The notes below the pieces were generated by a model. It had not been told where the DNA came from. It did not search any database and saw nothing but the letters and a program-made list of their open reading frames with translations. From Elgaria multicarinata webbii (taxonomy: Eukaryota; Chordata; Lepidosauria; Squamata; Anguidae), in assembly GCF_023053635.1 (NCBI RefSeq), contig NC_086182.1, forward strand, positions 4,489,001 to 4,553,000: a DNA stretch of 64,000 nt. Direction: 5' to 3'. Made by a program: the position numbers and the translations under genes. Below are positions 57,932-64,000 of the stretch, one piece after another. The stretch's first letter is position 1. Every line of letters begins with the position of its first letter.

Positions 57932-59949
57932 ATTAGGGGTGTGCTCCGCTCCGATTAGGAGCGTAGAAGCAGTAGCGGATTGGCCTGCTCCGCCTTACCC
58001 AGAGGCGGAGTAGAAGCGGGTCGTGGACCCCTAGAAGCAAGGCAAAGAGAAGCGACCATTTTTCGGAGCTCCTAGTTCAGGCGGAGCGCTCCGGTCGCCA
58101 TCTTGAAAACATTTTGCCATAGGATTGCATTGCGGCAAATAATCGCGGATAACTACGTTCTTTTTGAAGCTATCGTTCTGGAAATTCTTGTGCTCAGAGA
58201 GTCGTGGATGGGGGTCATTTTGAGACCACTCTCACCTCTCTGCGTTGTGCGGGTCGCGTGCTATATTTTTTTGAAAATCGGGTCAACCGTGCGGCTCAAA
58301 CGGCGTTTTCGGCTTTTCGCCCATAGGATTGCATTGAGGGAAAGACTCGGGCATAACTGGGTTGGTTTTTAAGCTATCGTTCTGAAAATTCTTGTGCACA
58401 GAGAGTCGTGGATGGGGGTCATTTTGAAACTACTCTCAACTTTCTGCGTCGTGCGGGTCGCGCGCTAGAAGTTTTTAAAAAATCGGCGGGAAAAATACCT
58501 TTTTCAAAGGGCTGAGGGGCAGAGTCAGCTCCCGGTCATGATCACATGATCCCAAAGTTAGAGGAGGGCATAGGCAAAACGGGTAACTTGGGATTCTGGG
58601 AAACTTCTCTTTCTTCATCTGAACAGACTTTTCCCAGTGTTTTTTTAAAACAGTAGCCCCACCAAATGCACAAACACAACCTGAAATCATATACTAAGCC
58701 AAGAATAAGAGATAGAAACACAGCACTGCTACCCACCCTAACTTTGGGGAACAACTGAAAAGATGTGGTGCAAGGGGATGAGCTCCCCTAGGGCATCTCA
58801 TCGTGGATGTGCCCCCACTCTCTCCTGCACTGGAAGGCCATTAGAGCCTTCCAAAGAGAGTAAAACGGTGGAGCAATGCCTATCATGAGTCGAAGTGAGC
58901 GTTTACTTCTTAGTGGTAGAGCGATGCCTGTTATGAGTTGAAGTGAGCGTTTACTTCTTAATCTCAGAGCTGTTGGTGGCTGTCTTGAGTTGAACTGGCA
59001 GCTGCTTCCCCCTCCCCCGGGCACGTCCCCCTATTGCTGGTAAAAGACAGATATAGCCTTTTTTAAAAAATTCTTCTTGCTGTTTATTGAGCAACACTGC
59101 TGCTTTTAATTCCACCCCTCCTTTGTTTATTTATTGATTTATTCCATTTTATATGCATTACTGGCTTATCCTTGGCTCACTTCCTTATGCCCCCAGAAAT
59201 GCCAGCTGCATGCCTGCCTGCCTTCCCTCCCTCCTCCCCTGCCCACCTCGCAGGGATGTTGTGTGTGTGTGGCTTTGACTCAGGGGAGAAGTCCTTCCTG
59301 CGCTCACTTGGAGTTTTGGAAGTTCCAAATTTTGCAGGTTTAAGCCCCGCCAAAAAACAGGGGATGATGGGACTGCCTTGAGTCTCGGCGTGCGTATGTA
59401 TCCCTGGATAAGCTGTCATGGTGGTGAGTTTGAGGGGTTTTTTTAACGTGCAAAATTGACGGAGCTATGGAAAGGGGTGTTGGATTTTCATAAATTCCCC
59501 AAAAATCAGGGGATGGTGGGACTGCCTTGAGTCTCGGCGTGCGTATGTATCCCTGGATAAGCTTTCATGGTGGCGTGTTTGAGGTTTCTAACGTGCAAAT
59601 TGATGGAGCTATGGAAAGGGGTGTGAATGGGGTGCCCAATTTTCAAAAATTCCCCAAAAATCAGGGGATGATGGGATTGCTTTGAAACTTGGCGTGCATG
59701 TGTATACCCCCATGAGGTGTCATGGTGCCAAACATGAGGTTTCTAACTTGAACAGAAAAAAAGTTGTATAATTTTTTAGCTTTCAATGCAAGCCTATTGG
59801 GGGGGGGAAACGGAGCTCCAATCCGGATCCGGAGCTCTGAGCGGAGCGGAGCGGAAGTGGGCAGAGCGGGGGCGGGGCGGAGCAGCCCGATCCAGAAAAT
59901 GGCGGATCTGCAAGTGAAGCGGAGCGGGGGGTCCGTGCACACCCCTAAT
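57932..59949. mobile_element. 2-kb DNA-transposon-like element with terminal inverted repeats
   Basis: The ends are ATTAGGGGTGTGC at 57,932 and GCACACCCCTAAT at 59,949, followed inside by CTCCGCTCC-rich sequence on the left and GGAGCGGAGCGG on the right. Internally there are a two-copy array of about 200 bases (58,121 and 58,321; CATAGGATTGCATTG), a two-copy array of about 47 bases (58,866-58,960; GAAGTGAGCGTTTACTTCTT), and three copies of about 152 bases (from 59,355; CAGGGGATGATGGGACTGCC). No transposase was recognised, so it would be non-autonomous. A TA target duplication is possible. Confidence 0.6.
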
Positions 59950-60261
59950 ATACACAGCTAAAAACACATTAAACCATTAATCAAGCTGAAACCAGTATAG
60001 AATATAAAAGCAGTAAAACCAATTAAAACCATGTGCAAGCTTGGTGAATTTAGCCATCAAGGCTTTGTTAAAAAGCCATGACTTTAGTTGGTGCCGGAAT
60101 AAAGTCAGCGTCAGTGCCAGTTGGGCCTCCAGGGGGAGGGCATTCCATAGCCGGGGCGACACAACAGAGAAAGCCCACTCCCATGTCCCACCATAGCATA
60201 TGTCTTGTGTTGGTGGGACGTGGAGGAGGGTTCCTCCAACAGATCTCAAGTCTCGGGCAGG

Positions 60262-60263
<2 letters not shown>
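59949..60263 (-). mobile_element. L2-type LINE 3-prime end, truncated at unit C start
   Basis: This is the same insertion as 7,926-8,319 but lacks the tail and about 70 bases, which were lost at the breakpoint. The protein end is ICYGGTWEWAFSVVSPRLWN. Confidence 0.83.

Positions 60264-60304
<41 letters not shown>
60264..60304. repeat. Microsatellite (CA)n
   Basis: About twenty CA units. The CATA part present in A is lost here. Confidence 0.95.
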
Positions 60305-60308
<4 letters not shown>

Positions 60309-62303
60309 GTTTGCAAGTACTTTCTCCCTTGCTGCCATTTCTGCCTAGGATTCCCTACTAGAACACCTGCTCCAAGCCACCACTTTCATGGAAACATAAT
60401 GTTGGAAGGAATCTCGGAAGTCACTCAGTCCAGCCCCTTGCTCAGTGAAGGATCTGCTAGTCTTCCATTCAAACAAAAGCCAAAAGGGACTTCAAGTGAT
60501 TATGTTTGAAAACATCTCAGCATCCCAGATTAGGCCTTTCTCTCTAGAGGTCAGGATGGAGAACATTGATTGTGAAGATGTGTTTCCTACCAGGTAGGGT
60601 GAACCACTAACTCTTCCCTGCCTAGCTCAGTTCTTGGTGGCAGCCCTTGGTCTGCTCTTCCAGCTTCCACCATGACATCATCTTTCATCATCATATTCCA
60701 CTTTGAATATTCTCCTTGCCCCCACCTCACAATCCCCAGGGTTACCATAGGGACGGACATAAACAATTTTGCATCATCGCAATCCTATTCCTTACTGGAC
60801 ATTTGATCAGTTAGGAGCGTTGGAGTTAGTCTCTTCAGAGATTGGCAAATATTTTTGACAGTCGCCTTATCTGGAAATTTGCTTTCGTGATGGCAGGTAG
60901 GAAATTGTGCCCTCTTGGCATTTAGAAGGATCCTTCTCTTTTCCAGGGGCTGATGGAGAGACAACAGCTGTGAGATTACAGATCCATAGTTCATGGGGGA
61001 TAAAGTTTTGGGGCAGGTTAGAGAAGGTAAAATGTGAGAGCAGCGATAAGAGAAAGTGGAACAAGGAAGAAGCAACTCCACAGCCATAGTCTTGGGCACA
61101 ATCCAGCAAAATCAGCCATGACCCCCCCAGTCCCAGCAATGCCAAGGGGCTTCAGTTAGCCATGCCTAAGGGTAGCACCGGACTTTCAGTGGGAATTAGT
61201 CTTGACTAACATTTGCTGTGCCCTCAATGACTTCATTTCATTCTGACGCATTGGTTTACTTATTTCTGTACTACAATAAAGGTACAAAGCACTTTACAGA
61301 GTAGAATAAGCAAACTGGACAGATCCCTGCCCCAAGGAGTTGCAATGTAAATTTTGCCAGTGGGAGCAACGACACAGGAAGATGAGGAAATGCACACAGA
61401 CTATGGCAGGTCCTACTTGATTTTGGTCAAGGAGGTGCGTTTTAAAGCTGACCGAAGTGGTGCCAATTCTGTAGAAAACGTTAACGCAATCTGCCCTCTC
61501 CTCATGTGGTCCCAGGCTTTCCAACTAGCATTAAGGGATAATTAAAAACAAACAAACAAACATCTCCCACAGGGCTGTGGAACAGGGCAGGAGACTTTGG
61601 GGCAGTTCAGAGTGGTAGAGTCAAGAATGTACATGTGAATAAAGTCATCCATGAATGGATTCCTGAAAAGGCTTTAAAAGACAACCCCTCCGGCTGGGGT
61701 TTCCCATGTCTGTAACTGCACGCCACATGGTAGCTTTCGAGAAAGTGTCCAAGGGAGCTGGGAGCTCTTCCGTTTTAATTATTCCAGAGCAAAAACTTCT
61801 GGAAAGACAAAGAATGTTGGGAGAAGAGTAATCTTTAAATAAATAGTGCTTTGTAACAAGAATCGTTCATAGTTTTAATAGGTGAATTTAAAAAGAGAGG
61901 TTTATTTAGCTGGTGCCCACGTCTGCACGAAATATTCAGATTAATCCATTCACATTTTGGAGAAGCCTTCAGTGTACACAAATGCATATTTCTCATGCTT
62001 GTTGTGGTTTGACTTACTCTTGGGCTCCGCTAACGGACTCCCCTCCCGGCACCTTCCGTTCAGGCCAACAGCCCGTCCCTTTGGACTCCTTTCACATCAT
62101 AACATTCTGTGGCTTGGTAGAATCTTGGGGTTACCGTGGGGACAGCAGTAATCCAGTCCATAAGGTCCCAGTTTCATGGGTCCCTTTTTACTGGAAGCTG
62201 GCTTGAGTCAACTCCTCAGAACAGGTTGATCTGAGGACTTGTCAAAATATTTTTGCCTTGATAATACTGGCAAAGTTGCTTAAAGAGATCAGAACTATCA
62301 ATT
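60305..62303 (+). other. Conserved upstream region, unit C
   Basis: This is the counterpart of 8,384-10,384 and 42,442-44,440. It is the 5-prime flank or first intron of the copy C gene. No start exon was identified. Confidence 0.4.
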
Positions 62304-62566
62304 TCATCATCATCATCATCGTCGTCGTCATTGTTATCATCTTCAAGAAATCTTTCTCAAAAAGGACAGTTCAATTGACTTATGAAACAGCCCATCCTAT
62401 TGCCAGCACATGCATATTAAGACAGCAAAGTCTTAATATGGTGCTGACAAGACGACAATGTTGGTACGAGGTGGACCTTGCTGAGAACGTTCCACTATTG
62501 GGACAACCACCAAAAAGGCTTTTTTCCTTGTTGCCATCTCTTGGACTTCCCTTGGAGAAGGAATTC
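62304..62566 (-). mobile_element. Decayed L2-type 3-prime end, unit C
   Basis: This is a shortened version of 10,385-10,755. About 110 bases are missing between AAAAAGGAC and AGTTCAATTGAC. Confidence 0.45.
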
Positions 62567-62766
62567 AGAGGGTAAGTTTCTTGAGCATCAACCCCTCACA
62601 AAAACACAAAAACCCTTTATGGGAGCCTTGTGAGGAGCACTGAAATGATGTCTGTGAACACTCAAGACCAGCTAAATCTATTCAATTGCCCTAAGGGCTG
62701 ACAGTTGCTCAGGCTGATCAAGAGGTACAATTGTTAATTCCCCTGCCCATTTCATTTGTGTTATAG

Positions 62767-63606
62767 ATCAAGCCCCAAATCCACAGCCACAGGAAGGCTC
62801 AAACCGTCAACCTCAGAGCATCCCAGTGGTGACTGCCAGCTCTACAGTGGGAGGAGGTCCTCACAACATCTATGGAACATCCATGCCATGTCTGAGCTCC
62901 GCCTGGCTGCAGCCTTCAATCTCAGCTCTGCCCGTCCGGGTGAACCCAGGGAGTGCCAGCACCTACAGCTCCCTGCCTCCACAAACATCTCACCTGCAGG
63001 AAGTTTTGAGGAATCAGAATCAGCTGCAGATTCCCAGCTCAGCAGTTCTTTACCCTCCTGCCCATGGGTGGGGAGCCACTGGCCACCTCCCTGGGCCGTT
63101 CTATGGGCCACCAACATCTCAGTACAGAGGCCTTCTCAGTGCCAGCCCCGTGGAGCAGCTGTATGCCCCCTCCCACCTCCATCCTGGGGCCAGTCTTCAG
63201 CTAGTGCAGATACAGCCTCCCAGGCAAGGACATGTCCAGCCAGCCTCTTTCCAGCCTCTGTACAACCATGTGACCTTGGCCTCCATACCTTTTAGAGAGA
63301 GGAATCCCGTCGTTCAGGCGGACAGAGCTGTCCCTGCATCACCAGCCCCAAACAACAAAGTGGTTTTGGTTCTCAAAGAGGTGGAGCCACGAACCGTTGT
63401 GACACCTGCTCCAGACAGTGGGTGTTACGCAGCACCATCAAAACCCAGCAATGCCAGAGCAACAGAAGAAGGCTCCACAGGTATGGATGATCTTTGCAAG
63501 GAGTGCATTCACCTTCTGAAAGGTATCTCCTGTTGCTTACGTGCTTCTCCTAGCCGTATAGTTACCAAGGTTTTTCAGAGGGATTTGTCCACACTCTCCT
63601 GTTCTT

Positions 63607-63641
<35 letters not shown>

Positions 63642-64000
63642 TTACATTTCTATACCGCCCAATAGCCGGAGCTCTCTTTTCTGGAAGTTTTGGGTACATA
63701 TTGATCTCTGGGGTGATAATCCAAACTAGGCCTAGCCAATGTGCCCAGGGACTGGCACATGTACTGTAAGATTCACCTCTGGAGCTTGTGCAATGTGACT
63801 GCCTTCTCTGGCAGATGGCATCTGTTGTCTTCTGGACAGCATTGAATGAGTTTCTGAGTGGCAGAATGCTTGAAAACTGGTATTCTATGGGAATTTCATT
63901 CTCTTGTTCCAGGGTTTGAAGCTTCACAAGGAAACGAGGGGACAGCATCAGAAATCATCCACTTGACAGGTGTTCCGACATCTCAGGCGCCCCAGGAACC
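62767..64000 (+). CDS. C2orf78: C2orf78-like protein, copy C (first two visible exons, cut by window end)
   Basis: Exon 62,767-63,480 (714 bases) is complete, with the same acceptor (GTGTTATAG) and donor (CAG/GTATGG) as the other copies. The next exon starts at 63,913 and runs off the window at 64,000. The frame is open throughout. Against copy A the first exon has about five replacement changes and about one silent change (for example RVNPGS for RLNPGS, LQEVLRN for LQGVLRN, ATEEGS for ATEAGS). That is a higher replacement share than in the A/B large exon. Whether the large last exon is intact cannot be seen. The intron carries a private 66-base LINE tail. Confidence 0.75.
63609..63674 (-). 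mobile_element. Minimal 66-base L2-type tail insertion in intron of copy C
   Basis: ATTTATTTATTT repeats followed by ACATTTCTATACCGCCCAAT and AGCCGGAGCTC sit between two copies of TCTTTT (63,603-63,608 and 63,675-63,680). Copies A and B have the single uninterrupted site GTTCTTTTCTGG. The insertion is specific to unit C. Confidence 0.88.

Larger units (their letters stand above)
59949..64000 (+). repeat. Segmental duplication unit C (incomplete)
   Basis: It is collinear with A from 7,997 and B from about 42,098 to the window edge. It begins exactly where the TIR element ends, inside the L2-type end shared by all units. It therefore lacks the PITX-like remnant. Confidence 0.9.

Noticed and set aside
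59977-60300. Minus-strand frame beginning with a Cys/Val repeat
   Set aside because: The start is the translated CA microsatellite and the remainder is the L2-type C-terminus already annotated.

Overview
The window looks like nuclear DNA of a squamate reptile (lizard or snake). CR1 and L2-type LINE fragments dominate, with hAT-type MITEs, a Ty1/copia LTR element, and many microsatellites. Host exons with GT-AG splice signals sit among them. The species cannot be read from the sequence.

Layout. The backbone is a segmental duplication present as unit A (about 3,010-26,174), unit B (about 31,331-54,905) and unit C (59,949 to the window end, so incomplete). All three lie in the same orientation. 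Each unit carries a plus-strand gene that I recognise as a homologue of human C2orf78 (the family I recall as DUF4629). Copies A and B each show three coding exons of 714, 132 and 2,090 bases joined by phase-1 introns. Copy C shows the first of these and the start of the second before the window ends. The short exon holding the start codon was not found for any copy. A and B differ by roughly 1 percent in the large exon, with silent changes over-represented, so both look like working genes. Between A and B lies a much older scrap of a fourth family member (28,056-28,172).

Upstream of the C2orf78-like gene, unit B holds the last coding exon of a PITX-type homeobox gene (38,846-39,355). It has the second half of a K50 homeodomain and an OAR motif, but two frame breaks. 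Unit A keeps only the end of this exon (5,757-5,945), and unit C begins too far downstream to include it. From recalled human map positions (C2orf78, TLX2 and LBX2 on 2p13; PITX3, TLX1 and LBX1 on 10q24), this could be the relic of a fourth vertebrate Pitx gene. That is the most interesting hypothesis in the window.

The segments between units are repeat-rich: a 1.3-kb inverted-repeat element with a 104-bp perfect palindrome (29,338-30,644), a nearly full-length CR1 (31,331-35,690), an L2-type LINE (56,397-57,931), and a 2-kb element with terminal inverted repeats (57,932-59,949) whose end coincides with the breakpoint of unit C. A copia element (19,833-24,364) interrupts an L2 copy in unit A. 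The unit B counterpart is an intact empty site, so that insertion is younger than the A/B duplication. No tRNA, rRNA or CRISPR was seen.
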